Made by a program: the position numbers and the translations under genes. This document shows positions 42,891 through 54,150 of a stretch of 64,000 nt of DNA, piece after piece. Within the stretch, counting starts at the first letter, position 1; each line of letters begins with the position of its first letter. The notes beneath the pieces were generated by a model, which worked only from the letters and a program-made list of their open reading frames with translations, was not told the DNA's origin and searched no databases. The DNA comes from Platycnemis pennipes (lineage: Eukaryota > Arthropoda > Insecta > Odonata > Platycnemididae), in the NCBI GenBank assembly GCA_933228895.1, contig OW121854.1:13829131-13893130 (forward strand), read 5' to 3'.

Positions 42891-44129
42891 CAAACCTTTT
42901 AAAGATTAATTACACATTTCTAGTCTTACTATGCCCGCGATCACTAAAACCATTAGCAACACTTGCACAAGAACTTTTTGCCATTTAAAGTTAATATAAT
43001 CGAAAATGAAGGAATATTCTGCTGGAGAGGACTGAAAGAAAATAATTACTGAATAATATTGACTGCAGAATACATATAGTAACATAACCACTAACATTAT
43101 CCAATGACTTCTTATATTCGCTATATTCGATTGATTTGTGAGCGTAAAAAGATAGATTTACATGTAAAATTGTCATTGGAATTGAATTTTATTGGCACAT
43201 TAATGGACACCTGCATTTTTGTTACAATAAACAAATAAGATTCTGTCGTGGAATACGGTTATAATTGAAAAACTAACACAAAATTTCTACTAATGTATTA
43301 CAAAAGCTTACGTACGGTCATAGGGTTGAAAATACATTCGTTTTGCTAATTATTAAACGCTTTTTTTCCTTTAACCTGTAAGAGCATGTGCTCATAGAAT
43401 ATATCACATCAAAATAAGGTAGTAAAACTTTCCATTAATCGCCAGAAACTATTGCATATTCGTGACCATCGGTTCGAACGGGGAGATCGCGGTCTCCCAA
43501 AACCTACCTCTCTTTAACGGTTAATGCTAAACTAACCGCATGTACGTACGCGGACCTGCTTTATGGGCGGAAATTATAAGCCTTACGGCTTTGTTCAAAG
43601 TTGGAGGAGACCAATTTGTCCCTTGGGAGGAAGAAAGGTTTCCCGTGGCCCACCTTTTGTCTTTGCCGCTAACGGTATACGCATTTCCAAGGCCGGGGAC
43701 AAAACGTACGGCTGATTTTCAAAGAGGTGTAATCAGAGGATAGATTACCTCGCTCGCGAGCCTCCCTTTGCACAAGTTTCTGTGACCGAGTGCGGTACCT
43801 CTGGAACAACTTCCTCTATTGAAGATTCGAATAGTTTTGGAGACCCTCCATTCTCTTTTTCCCTATGTGTAGATGCTATAATTTCACCGCACAATCCAAG
43901 AAGGATTTCTGGAAGGGATAGACGAATGCTACAAAAGACAGATGGGCCACAACACAGAGCTAAATTAAACCTCCGTTAATATGAACATTTACACTTTGTA
44001 CATAAGGTGTCGTGTTGACCGTGGTAATAACGTTGGTGCAACGCCGATTTGACAAACTGTACGCCGCGGGTTCGTGCATATACGTTGGTTTTGTTCATTT
44101 ATCGAGCTTATAATTTAGTTAAGTTACAC
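42891..44129. other. Unassigned sequence
   Basis: No gene recognised. The 67-codon frame at 43540-43743 lies in a GC-richer stretch and shows no known motif. Confidence 0.45.
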
Positions 44130-44311
44130 CAGGGATTCCCAAACCTTTTAAGTCGCCGTCCCTCTAAGCTTTCGGTGCCACAAATTAAGATAAGAATAAG
44201 AAAATAAACTGTGTTCCATGCATATTTAAACAGAAAAGCAAAATTAAAAAAACAGCAAAATCATTTCTTTGAATGCACCAATGGCATTCTGCACTTAGTT
44301 ACCTGCTATTC

Positions 44312-44520
44312 ATGGAGATCAGGTTGGTGTGGAGAGTAAAGTTCCTCCCATCCCGAATACCAGGGTTCGAATCCCAGCAAAGGTGGATTTTTCATCGTTA
44401 TACCAGTCCCTAATTAAGTAGGAAGCACTTTGAGTCCAGTACTCCGTCCGTCATATAGGCCGTGGTCCCCTTGTCACCTTTCATTGAAAGCAAGCTAGTG
44501 CCGACGCCGCACAATGGGCG
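44312..44520 (+). repeat. SINE-2 copy
   Basis: Head TGGTGTGGAGAGTAAAG with B box GGGTTCGAATCCC, then GGTGGATTTTTCATCG, then GTACTCCGTCCGTCATATAG and AGCTAGTGCCGACGCCGC. Same order as 2299-2591, truncated at the 3' side. Confidence 0.75.
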
Positions 44521-44994
44521 GAAATCGAGAAACGCTGGCCAAAAATTATATCTCCGTTATTATTTACTTTATTAACGTAAATCCACGTTATTTTCCATTT
44601 TTAATGATCTTTACCTCCTAAATCCTAATCTAATGTTTGTTTTGCCATACACCAATCAGGAATCTCTCTGAAACAAAATGGTGGAAGCAGTAAAATTATC
44701 TTCTTTAAATATTAACAGGGCGGTCAACTATAATTGATGTCTGCATGTAAGCTACTTAATTTATTCCTACAAGTGCTATAAATAAGTTCGCAATATCGAT
44801 ATATAACCCTGTACAACTTTTTCGTGACGTATCGATACGCGATGTCGATAGAAATATCCTTTATAATAAGGATAGGAATTTGATCAAAATATTCCACGGA
44901 AATTAATGTATTTACTTTATTTTCATTAGGAATTAAAACATATTTATCTATCTGCTGTGAATAAGTAATTACATAAATACATAAGTTAATACAG

Positions 44995-45138
44995 TTAAAA
45001 GTTATCTTCATCTGAAACAATCTCGTCGCTGTCTTCGTCCGACTCTGTAATCTCTCCACCCTTTCTCCTACAATACACTGGGCCCCACGGACTTGGTCTC
45101 CCTCTCCCAGGGGTACGGATACTCCAAGTTCGGAACCA
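44995..45138 (-). other. Short acidic open frame inside the 44130 element
   Basis: 48 codons after an in-frame TAG; no start codon in a good position. The end encodes GGEITESDEDSDEIVSDEDNF and a stop, with a proline/arginine-rich lead. An acid-rich stretch like this is seen in many nuclear or transposase proteins, but nothing identifies a family. Confidence 0.3.
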
Positions 45139-45149
45139 CTAGGTTAGAC

Positions 45150-46404
45150 GGTAAATTTAGTTGTTGGAGCGACATATGACCTAACTCTAATACTATTAGT
45201 AGTTTGTTGGATCAAAGGTGATTAATGAGGCACTTATATGTTTCACGGATGGAGCCTGAAGGTTAACTTGAAGATGAGGTCTCATGCCGAAACCTAAGAA
45301 ACCTGAGATCAATACATTTATACTGGAATTGCCAAGTCAGTAGTATTTACTTTTTCAACATAACACAGCATGTTCATGTAAATTCCAATCTCCCCAAAGT
45401 TTTAACACTCTGATTAGCCTTCCTACTATTTAACGTATGAAAAACAGAACTGAAATACGTTAGACATGGTAATAAATTTAACGGCACTGGTAAAACGCTA
45501 GGAGTATGTCCCTGCACAATGCATCCATGTGAAGAGAAAATACTTGGAGTTATGCAAAAAGCATCGATCAACGTATCTCCAATCATAACCACGCCCAAAA
45601 ATGTTTGCCTCGCCAAGTTCTGGATTCCATTGAGTGACTACGACCAAAACCAGTTCGCCAACCGACAACAGCTGGCTAGAAGTTGCAATCTCGCAAAGGA
45701 TTTTAAAGCGATTTCAAACGACCCCATTATCAGGACAATGCTTTCAGTTCACCGAGCAATAACTGAAACTAATACCTCGAGCACAGATGTTCACAGGATA
45801 TATTCATGGTTATCACTCCGGGTATGATGATAAAGGCATAATGTAATGCATTTCATGACTTCCGCGGAGTTGCTTTTGCGAGTAATTTGTTTTTTGGAGC
45901 TTAATTCCGCCATTCTTTATTTTTAGCTCCAAAAAATGAGCAATCTCGCGATAAAGCCCGAAAAAAATTTACTAGGTAAACAAGAAGTCGATCTTTCCGC
46001 CAGAAAAACGAGTTTCCATACATTTCAAGGAGTTTTTCAAACGATTTTGCCAATTTAAACATTTTAGAATACAATTCATCATCATTTTGAGAGAACATCA
46101 GGTATAATTCATTGAATGAATACACTTAGCGAGTAGAATGGTTGAATTCAGAATGCCTTGTGGGTAATCAAGCGCTAGTTATTGTTATCCATGAAGTTAG
46201 GCACTCACTGAGGATGCGTTGTAAACATCGCAAAATATAGGGAATGAAGATAATCCTTAAAAGGGAGAAGTAAGCTTTCCAGAACAAACAAGGCCTGAGT
46301 AAGCTTTCTCGAGTGACAACATAAACTAGAGCAGAAGGAACCTTTCAGCTGGTTGGATATTATCTTGGAGGAATATGGGTGTAATACATGGATAGATAGA
46401 TACT
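45150..46404. other. Unassigned; two frames of note, one hairpin
   Basis: The plus frame at 45519-45827 (102 codons, ATG) has protein-like composition but no recognised motif. A hairpin is formed by TTTTTTGGAGCT (about 45889-45900) and AGCTCCAAAAAA (about 45926-45937). No gene assigned. Confidence 0.35.
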
Positions 46405-46474
46405 TAGCGAAAGAAAAAATGGCAATTTTCCACAAGAATATTCTTGTGGAAAATTGCCATTTTTTCTTTCGCTA
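46405..46474. repeat. Perfect 70-bp palindrome with no spacer
   Basis: Two 35-base arms, TAGCGAAAGAAAAAATGGCA and on to CAAGAAT, meet at 46439/46440 and are exactly complementary at all 35 positions checked. Symmetry stops at 46404/46475 (T/T). No tail, target duplication or transposon protein flanks it. Confidence 0.95.
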
Positions 46475-47254
46475 TGATATTCCACCAAATTAAGCCTGAA
46501 ACAACTACCTTTATTTGTACTTAGCGATGTTTAAAGGAACATACCGTTAGAGAAGCAGGCGTTTATTCATAGATCATAACCACGAAGATGGTACTCATAA
46601 CTAATGACAGAGATGCTAGGACATTAAAAAAGCTTGTCAACTGGTAAAATATCACGCTCAGAGCTTTGGCATCAAACAAATAGAGTTAAAATACACTAAC
46701 ATCTTTTGAGACGTTGGTGTGTAGGGGAAGGTACGGCGGACAAATAGGAAGATAAACGAAGATGCGCTTTAAGAACGGAAGGAAAGGAAGAAAAAATCTC
46801 TTAAGCGTGCCAAGCGAAACGTAACGTACGTATCAGTGAGTTCCCCAAGGAAGGTTTTAAACACGAATTCTCGCACAAAGAACACCTGTGACTTCCGACC
46901 TGCTCAATGAGTGACGACGAAATCCGAGCTTTCTTTTCTGCTCCGATGAGCACCAAGCATGAATTATTCTCATCGTGCTACACCTGCGACCACTAAAGAG
47001 AGACTTCCGTAACTCCCTCCACGGTAAAACTCTCCTTGCTGTACCTGTAACAACCTCATGCTTGAGTTCTTTTAAATCGTTAATTCTTTAGCCAAGGGCC
47101 TTTAGCATTTGCGCTTGCCTGTGAGAAAATTCAGGAATATATACATTTGTATGTCAACAATGCCCATACACGACGCAGCTGGGTCCTACCTTCTCAATAT
47201 TTTTCCAATGATCGAGTAAGAAAATGTAAATATTGTAGGAAAATAAATGGTAAT
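46475..47254. other. Unassigned sequence
   Basis: Nothing recognised. Confidence 0.45.
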
Positions 47255-47835
47255 AAGTTGGGAAGCTAAAGAAGTTGGAAGAGGTGAGAGATTAATGCTT
47301 TCTAGGGAGCCGAATAACTAGCGATGGGCGAAGCAAGAAAGAAACATTAAATAAAAGAGACTAGGAAGAGAGCACATTCAACCAAAGGAAGATTCTTTCC
47401 ACAGCTGAAAACACAAACATGGATGTTACGGAACGTGTGTACATCTGTAGCACGCTTTTTAATGACAGTGATACAAGGACGTTAACTGCAGCAGAATAGT
47501 CAAGGCTGGAAGCATTCGACATGTTCCGCAGCTGAAGAATGATAAAGATCAAATGGATTGACTGACAGAAACTAAGTAGGTAGTCCTGAGAATAGTGGGA
47601 GGGAAGAGAAGTCTGCAGAAAACTGTGAAAAGAACACGGGGCAACTTAATCGGCCATGCCTTAAGACAAGATGGTCTGATGAAGACAATCGTCAAGAGAT
47701 AAGTGAATGGGAAGAATGGAAGAGGAAGGCCTCGCACGACATATATGGACCAAGGTGAGTAGGATATGGAAGAGAAGAATAATAAAATATTAAGATGTTG
47801 GCTGGCAAGAGAATCGATTGGATAACTTCGGCAAG
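47255..47835 (+). mobile_element. LINE-E copy, decayed
   Basis: Follows the reference order with frameshifts and stops: GGGAGCCGAATAACTAGCGA (GSRIT), GAAGGAAGATTCTTTCCACA, CAAGGCTGGAAGCATTCGAC (RLEAFDM), ATGATAAAGATCAAATGGAT (MIKIKWI), CAACTTAATCGGCCATGCCT (NLIGHA), GATGGTCTGATGAAGACAAT, AGAGGAAGGCCTCGCACGAC (RGRPR), and a final GAGAATCGATTGGAT. Confidence 0.8.
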
Positions 47836-47898
47836 ATGGTGATTAAGCAAAATTTGAAATATAAGCCTCCAATATTAAGTCATAGAACATATAGTCAT

Positions 47899-47899
<1 letters not shown>

Positions 47900-47944
<45 letters not shown>
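47900..47944 (+). repeat. (AT)n microsatellite
   Basis: An uninterrupted AT run of about 22 units. It sits inside a 202-codon pyrimidine-rich frame (47818-48426) that has no family match and is probably a chance frame. Confidence 0.97.
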
Positions 47945-47947
<3 letters not shown>

Positions 47948-48544
47948 ACGAAATTACTTGGCTTGTTAATTCTTGTCCGTTATTTCCCACTTATGCATGT
48001 TGTCATCTACCTTCTTCCTATCCACCCCGCATTTTTAACATGACATCCATCTTTAAGTCTATATATTTTACCAGCCCTCATTCATTCCAAAGAATATTTT
48101 ATTTTCTCTCACTACTACCCTCACCTGACACTCGACGTCTCCACCGACTTTTTTTGTCTTCTGATATCTTAGATCAAATTTCTTTCCACTCTTGGCATCT
48201 TCAATATCCCCTAATTTTTATTCTTCTCACTATTCACTCAAAATTTCCGTTTTTTTCCACACCCGCATCTAAAAGGCGTGCATTTTCGTTCTTCCTTTCT
48301 CCACATAAAGCGCGCAATTCAACAAAGTCAAGCTACTCTAAACTTGGTAATTTGTTTCCAGATTTCCGGTTAGTATTAAATGCATTTCTTCTTGATGTCC
48401 ATCCACGACAAAAGAAAACAAAATAAGGTACTTGATTAAAAAACGCAAGTAAAAATTCATGCGTACGTAGGATGTCTGCAAGTCAGAACAGGCAAAGAAA
48501 TGCTTGTTGATTATTCACGTTATAATAATGTTTTTGTTTGTTGT
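47945..48544. other. Pyrimidine-rich unassigned sequence
   Basis: Carries the long frame just mentioned, composed mainly of Ser, Phe, Leu and Pro codons from a CT-rich strand. Not recognised. Confidence 0.4.
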
Positions 48545-48770
48545 ATCAATGGATAGCATAGGCAGTTGCACGTTTGTTTAAGGATCTTAAGCTAACCCAA
48601 TTTAAAGCATGTTTTTCATTTTTGGTTTGCTGCTTTTATCTTTTTTTTTTAATTGTGAAATTTAGACAATTTCTAATCCTTCTCATACACACATACATGC
48701 ATGTAAGGTGTGAATTCGCTCCCTGCCACACACCTTTCTGGCGACTTGCAGGTTATTATGTAGACGTAGA
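48545..48770 (+). mobile_element. LINE-J solo 3' UTR
   Basis: ATCAATGGATAGCATAGGCA, CTTAAGCTAACCCAATTTAA, CTCCCTGCCACACACC, TTTCTGGCGACTTGCAGGTT, ATTATGTAGACGTAGAAG. Older than most copies, judged by the changes in the tail stem. Confidence 0.8.
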
Positions 48771-48775
48771 AGTAC

Positions 48776-49735
48776 TGAAATGAATATAAATATATGTAGT
48801 AAATAAGATAGGCGGACAACGTATATACGATGGGAGGTAATAATAAATTGAAAAGAAGTATCCTTAAACATTTTCCAGCAGTTAATTCAGGGCAAGACTA
48901 CAATTGCATTACGAAGTGCCTAAAATTATGGGTTTACATCCTCACATACATATTTACTTTATCGTACCCCAAGTGCTAATTATGAGATATTTTAAAACTG
49001 ACAGTATCAGAAGACCTTCAATTTCTTCAGAGCTGAGAGACGTTATTTTTTGGAACTTCGGCCAAGCAGGTAATTTGTCAAATTCTCAAAACCGGTTAAT
49101 ACTGCAATAGTCATGACAGGTTGTCAGATTAAAAATTTCATTCCCAAAAACAACAAATTTCAAATTCTAATTCACATTGTGTTTTATTATTTTTTTCAAG
49201 GACTGCTGACTTGAAATTTAAAATATTAACGTCACCAAAATTTTAGATAGGACAATAAAGACTAGAATTACTTGATAGCACATTACGAGGCCACTATTGG
49301 TGACAAATAAATAATAACAATGTCCTCGAAAACATTGTCCATAAAAAATCGTGCTAGCTAATTTTGGTTTACATTCCAATGGAATTTCCGCAGACATTAG
49401 AAGCCTGCAAGCATACATGAAGACATCAATCGTGAAAAACATCTAATAAGCTATTTTTGTGTCTTATTTCTAATTTAAAATGAATAAAACTCTGTAATAA
49501 CCTAAATATCATCATTTAAATGGCAAAATGTATTCAAATTGTTTGAACTCAGCATTAAATAGGTACTTTACTTTATTAACGGATGAAGGAAAATCTGTGG
49601 CAAAAATTTGCAAAAAGGTTCTAATCGGGATTTTTCACTCTTTATTTTGAATTAAGCCAAAGAAACAGTCAAACAAACAAGTGCGTGGGTAAATAATGCA
49701 GTCACTAACATGGAGTAAAGTTTAGATATTCCTAC
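48776..49735. other. Unassigned sequence
   Basis: Nothing recognised; short frames at 48904-49110 and 49218-49442 lack known motifs. Confidence 0.45.
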
Positions 49736-49739
49736 TGTT

Positions 49740-49885
49740 TAGGTTGTATCGCAGTGTCTGACCTAATTTAGCTCTAATCCTAATCTTAAAACAAACACAA
49801 AATCCTTCGTCAAGGCAAGATTCAAACCCGCGACCCTTGGGGGACCAGCAAACAAGCCGATTACCAACTTGCCTACCTAAGCCGG
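49740..49885 (-). repeat. SINE-3 copy, tRNA-derived
   Basis: Minus-strand reading: GGCTTAGGTAGGCAAGTTGG (A-box region), GGTCGCGGGTTTGAATCTTG (B box), TGACGAAGGATTTTGTGTTT, then AATTAGGTCAGACACTGCGA and TACAACC at the 3' end. The last part matches 59420-59580 (AATCAGGTTAGACTGTGTCG). Confidence 0.65.
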
Positions 49886-51185
49886 CACAAAGCAACCAAA
49901 ATTCCACATTTGGCAATAATAATCATGAACTGTCGAACGATTCAAATAATATATTGGCAGATGCAAACAGATCGTTGCACCAAGTTTCATCCCATATTAT
50001 ATCTCTAAGATAAACGATCATTTTTGCTACCTTTTAAGAGGTAAATACAGTGTAAAACAAGGAACGATGGAACGATATTTAGAGCATAAAATCCTTAGGA
50101 ACAGATACATGAGTTAAACCCCTTTTTCGACCTGATCTAATCTCACGCAGTTAGATATCTCACATTGTAATCCACTATTGACAACACGAACGGCGAATTA
50201 GGGCAGAATGAGGTACGTAGTTTGCCATTGGGAAACGGGAAAATCAAGGAAGAGATAATTATGAGTCATATTTTGGAAAAATAAGCGAATCATCTGGAGC
50301 CAATGTCGAACACCTCATGGTAGCCAGACATTCTCCGCTCTTTTCTTGATACGGTTACGTATATCACATATTTCTCACCGCATCATAATCATTTCATCCA
50401 CGTTAATTCGCAGATGAAATATACCTTTTCTCTGAACACAATAGGTCACTGTAAGATATTTTCTCAGCCGATTTGAACGGCAAGCGAGTACTTGGGTACT
50501 AAAGGGTTTCTTGGACCGGGAACAGAACTCCAGACCTTTCGCTGGCTCTTTTCCCCCCACGAAATGTTACGCAAAAGGTCTCTGATGCTTTTTAGCATAG
50601 TGATGCAATTTTTACTGAGAATTTTCAACGGAGAATACGTCGCGATCGTTTTTATTTGAACCAAAATGTCCGTCGTGGATATCAGAGCAGAATTGATACC
50701 TAATGACAGGAGCGAGAAAGGCTCTGGCTTGAAGGTTAGCCTCTGGCACGTATATTAGCGCATAACCCTGAAGGAATTCCACGTATTCGGAAATAATAGA
50801 GCATCCTTGAATATACCAGACACGATACCGCTAGCCTTGGTTAGATATCCAGGAAGGGCTTTGGAATTTCACACGAAATTTGACCTACTAGCGTTGACAA
50901 ACACGAAACATGCGGGTGTTGAAAACCAGCAGGATCTTTTCCACAGCCTAGCAAATTCAGAACATTAGCAGCAATTTATTTCACAAATTATTATACTTAG
51001 AGGTATTAGATAACGCATGTATCTTGTTTTTTATTTCAAGGCCACACTTAAAAAGCAAAACCAAAATTTTTGTCTGGAATGATTGACCGAAGGACCTTCA
51101 ATAAATTCAACAACGAACAATATAACAAAATCTACAAGAATATTTCAAACGAACTTTCCTTGGTGAAGAAAATTCTACATCACAT
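49886..51185. other. Unassigned sequence
   Basis: No gene recognised. Overlapping minus frames at 50375-50664 share no known motif. Confidence 0.45.
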
Positions 51186-51232
51186 TTTACCCTGAGAACC
51201 TCCACATGGGCGTGTGGCAGGGGATAGTAGAT
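51186..51232 (-). mobile_element. LINE-J tail fragment, diverged
   Basis: TTTACCCTGAGAACCTCCAC then ATGGGCGTGTGGCAGGGGAT. Keeps both strands of the tail stem but little else. Confidence 0.55.
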
Positions 51233-51994
51233 CTCCAGCCTTCAGTATTCTCCAATAAAGTTTAGTTTTAGCCGAAAAATAACTTTTCTGATTAATACTA
51301 TAGCATGGTATGTAATTTGTTAGGAAGAATTACGTGTACTTCATGCGTGTGAATTCGTGTATTGGGAAAAACGCAACGCTTGGTCGGACAGTTGATTTCT
51401 ATTCATTTGACACTTGTTTGTCCTGCTTGCGAAGTATGCGGGTAGAAATACATCAGTGTGAATGCAATGTCACTTTCGAAATGGTGAGATTTGTATTTTT
51501 CAAGTAAATTTAATCTTCCGAAAAACTTTCTAGATTCTCGAGTTTACCAAACAAGGGCTTCCAATTGCCGAAAGACATTTTCCGTTCGTTCATCAGAGTT
51601 TTCCTTTACAAAATATATCACTTTCCTCTACATCTTGTTGAGTTCCCGGTTCAAAGTTTTACTCACTGAATCCCAAATGTTGATGAAAACACGAAGTGAA
51701 GCCTTGTGGGTGAAAAATAAAATTTTCCTTTTTACTTGAAAATTTTCCCACAGTTCGTTTGATAAATCCCCGAGATTTCAGGGATACCTATGCCACAAGA
51801 ATTTCAAATTGGTATGTATTCACCCTAGAATAGACTTTAAGTAAGAGTAATCCATATACCTTTAGATTTCTTTCACTTGTCGCACTCATTTCTACTCCGC
51901 CAACATTATAATTTTAAAGCTGCTTTACTTTTAGCCAGGAGTGTATTATGATGCTTTCTTTTAAAATTACTTTTAGTTTCTTGTGCTTTTGCAC

Positions 51995-52052
51995 TTCTAC
52001 ACCTACATAATACCCTGAAAGCCACCATAAGGGTGTGTAGCAGAGGGAGGAT
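51995..52052 (-). mobile_element. LINE-J solo 3' tail
   Basis: ACTTCTACACCTACATAATA, CCCTGAAAGCCACCATAAGG, GTGTGTAGCAGAGGGAGG. Confidence 0.7.
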
Positions 52053-52101
52053 ACCCCTAAAATTGTCCCGAGGGAAAATAAAACAGAAGCAACTTCATTG
52101 C

Positions 52102-52259
52102 AATAGTAACTTCGAATCAGCCACAATTTTTAAATATCAAGTTTCCGGGTGTTTATTCATCTTTTTAGAGTTGGCAACGAAATAGTATCTTCGAATCAGC
52201 CACAATTTTTAAATATCAAGTTCCCGGGTGTTTATTCATCTTTTTCGAGTTGGCAACGA
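52102..52259 (+). repeat. Tandem duplication, 2 x 79 bp
   Basis: Unit 1 (52102-52180) and unit 2 (52181-52259) both contain TTCGAATCAGCCACAATTTT, TAAATATCAAGTT, CCGGGTGTTTATTCATCTTT and GAGTTGGCAACGA, with about four differences. Confidence 0.92.
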
Positions 52260-52930
52260 AATGGAGAGAATTATCTCCAAGATTAGGGCTTTGTTGGGTT
52301 CAGAAATACTTCTAGTAAGAGCGAGCTCTTAAGGTTTTCCTCAAATTGCTTTAATTTTCTTAAGGAAGAGAGTGATTTATCACCTCCAAGGGAATCAATA
52401 GACCTACGCAGGATATACAAATGGATTCAAGGAAAGAATAGAGATCAGTCTATAATTTATTTTCCATGCCAGTGAAAAAATTACATGCAGACTTGGTGTA
52501 GGCCTTGGAGGTCTACATCATGGCAAATTAACCCGGGAAGGTTAGACTTTGGAAGAACAAAATTTTCAGCTCGTGAAACGGGGCGAATATTGGAGAGGGA
52601 TATCAGGACACAAGTCAGGAGAGAACAGGCGTGTCGGATCCAATATTGCAAGGTAGTCTCCGTCCCACGGAGAACTCAACGGTGAGAGTGAACAAGCCTC
52701 ATTGCGAAAGTCATGGGTGGTTCTCAAAAATGAGCGCGTTGAATTAATAGTGACTGTCAAGCTAGTGAGCATTGACAAATCTCCAGAGAAATTTGCATGC
52801 ACGCTTAGCCCGGCTATCCATCGTTTAACGAATTAAAAGAGTGGCGAAAATTTCTTTCCACACTGCGCGCTTTTTTGCGGAATCCCACTCACGGTCTCAT
52901 GAATTATAAATATGAGACCGGTATTTACGA
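52260..52930. other. Unassigned sequence
   Basis: No gene recognised. Confidence 0.45.
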
Positions 52931-53130
52931 AGGACACAAAATGTCAAAACTCCCAAGGATAATTTTCAGGTGGGAAAAAAGCGTGGAGTGCAAAGAAAAT
53001 TGATGTTGATTAATGCGTTTCTTCGCGCCACGTCCAGAGACAACACAGAAAATAAATTAGAGACGGTTTACGGAGCAACCAAACCGATTTGGAATTTACT
53101 CAATATCTTGAGACGAAGAAATAGATCTAA
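52931..53130 (+). repeat. 200-bp inverted repeat, left arm
   Basis: Begins AGGACACAAAATGTCAAAAC and ends AGACGAAGAAATAGATCTAA. It contains a 55-codon open stretch (from GTGGGAAAAAAGCGTGGAGT to a TAA), which is also open in the right arm. Hand alignment with the right arm gives about 18 mismatches in 200 positions and no gaps. Confidence 0.9.
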
Positions 53131-53830
53131 ATAATGAACTTGAACGTGTGCACCGAAGATCGGCAGGATTTGTAAAGGGATGGTACGATAACCTTATTAG
53201 CGTAGCCAGTCTATTAAATGAATTAAATTGGGAATCATTGTCAGATCGCAGGTTGAAATTTAGACTTTTATTAGACCTATTTCTTCGTCTCAAGATATTG
53301 AGTAAATTCCAAACAGCTTTGGTTGCTCCGTAAACGGTCAATAATTTTGTTTCTGTGTTGTCTTTGGACGTGGCATGAAGAAACGCATTCATTAACATCA
53401 ATTTTCTTTGCACTCTTCGCTTTTTTCCCACCTGTAAATTATCCTTGGGAGTTTTGACATTCTGTGTCCTTATCTCTTATATGAATTCCAAGATAATATT
53501 TTCAGTGATGACGTTAAAAGTATTTTGCGAATCCCAACTTACTACGGTAGACTGGACCATAATAAAAAAATTTAAGAAATTGATGCCGAACTGACAGATT
53601 CAAGATGTCCTTTTTTCCTCGTACAATTAGGGATATGAATAACGGTAAAAATATCCAGTACGAGTGTAGCAATGGATAACATTGGTAGCTGCATATTGGT
53701 ATAAGGACTTGAAGCTAACCCAACTAAAAGCATGTTTTTGCATCTTTGCTTTGCTATTTTTATCTTTTTTTACATAGTGAAGTTTAGAACAGTATATAAA
53801 TACTAATCCATTTTTATGCATGTATTATGC
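53118..53830 (+). mobile_element. LINE-J copy interrupted by the right inverted arm
   Basis: LINE-J coding sequence runs 53118-53270 (RSAGFVKGWYDNLISVASLL, NELNWESLSDRRLKFRLL), is broken by the 53271-53470 arm, and resumes with ATGAATTCCAAGATAATATT at about 53482 through the 3' UTR to about 53825. The final tail hairpin is missing, replaced by unrelated sequence after TTTTTATGCATG. Confidence 0.8.
53271..53470 (-). repeat. 200-bp inverted repeat, right arm
   Basis: Begins TTAGACCTATTTCTTCGTCT and ends TCTGTGTCCT. Reverse complement of 52931-53130. Its inner end includes GGTCTAA, a word that in LINE-J belongs to the LINE itself (GGTCTAAATAACGAACTTG). Confidence 0.9.
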
Positions 53831-53970
53831 AAAAATTTCAAACTCTTGTCACTATGTGGTACCCCTCCCCCTCCTCCACCCAACAGGGTAAATTAGTTTT
53901 CATTAGTAGCAGTATTGCATGCGAAAATTCCTTATATTATATCGGAATAGGTCTAAATACATACATATAT

Positions 53971-54150
53971 TTCGTAGGGATCCCATACACTGGAAGCATA
54001 AACCAAATGAGGTCTAACAAGGGAAAAGTAGCTGATTTCTCGTACAAGATCGTCACATTTACCCAATACTCTTTTGATGAATCCCAGTTTACGATCAGCT
54101 TGACCCATTATTACACGCATGTGTTTACCCCAGGAAAGATCACGTGTCAG
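53971..54150 (-). mobile_element. LINE-J internal coding fragment
   Basis: TTCGTAGGGATCCCATACAC, AAATGAGGTCTAACAAGGGA, CGTCACATTTACCCAATACT, ACGATCAGCTTGACCCATTA and GTTTACCCCAGGAAAGATCA are the reverse of the 22632-22810 coding region. No 3' UTR or tail is present, which is unusual for this family here. Confidence 0.75.

Larger units (their letters stand above)
44130..45142. mobile_element. hAT-like element with CAGGGATTCCCAAAC end (probable)
   Basis: The left end CAGGGATTCCCAAACC is followed by GTCGCCGTCCCTC. The right end, read inward, is CTAGTGGTTCCGAACTTGG followed by GTATCCGTACCCCTGGG. This resembles the CAG-G-TTCCCAAAC ends of hAT elements. The flanks GTTACAC and GTTAGAC are an imperfect duplication. 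SINE-2 lies inside it at 44312-44520. Internal transposase is not recognised apart from a short acidic frame. Confidence 0.5.

Noticed and set aside
47818..48426. 202-codon frame, the longest in the window
   Set aside because: It runs through an (AT)n microsatellite encoding Tyr-Ile repeats and then a CT-rich strand; its start overlaps the end of a LINE-E copy. No family or conserved motif is visible.
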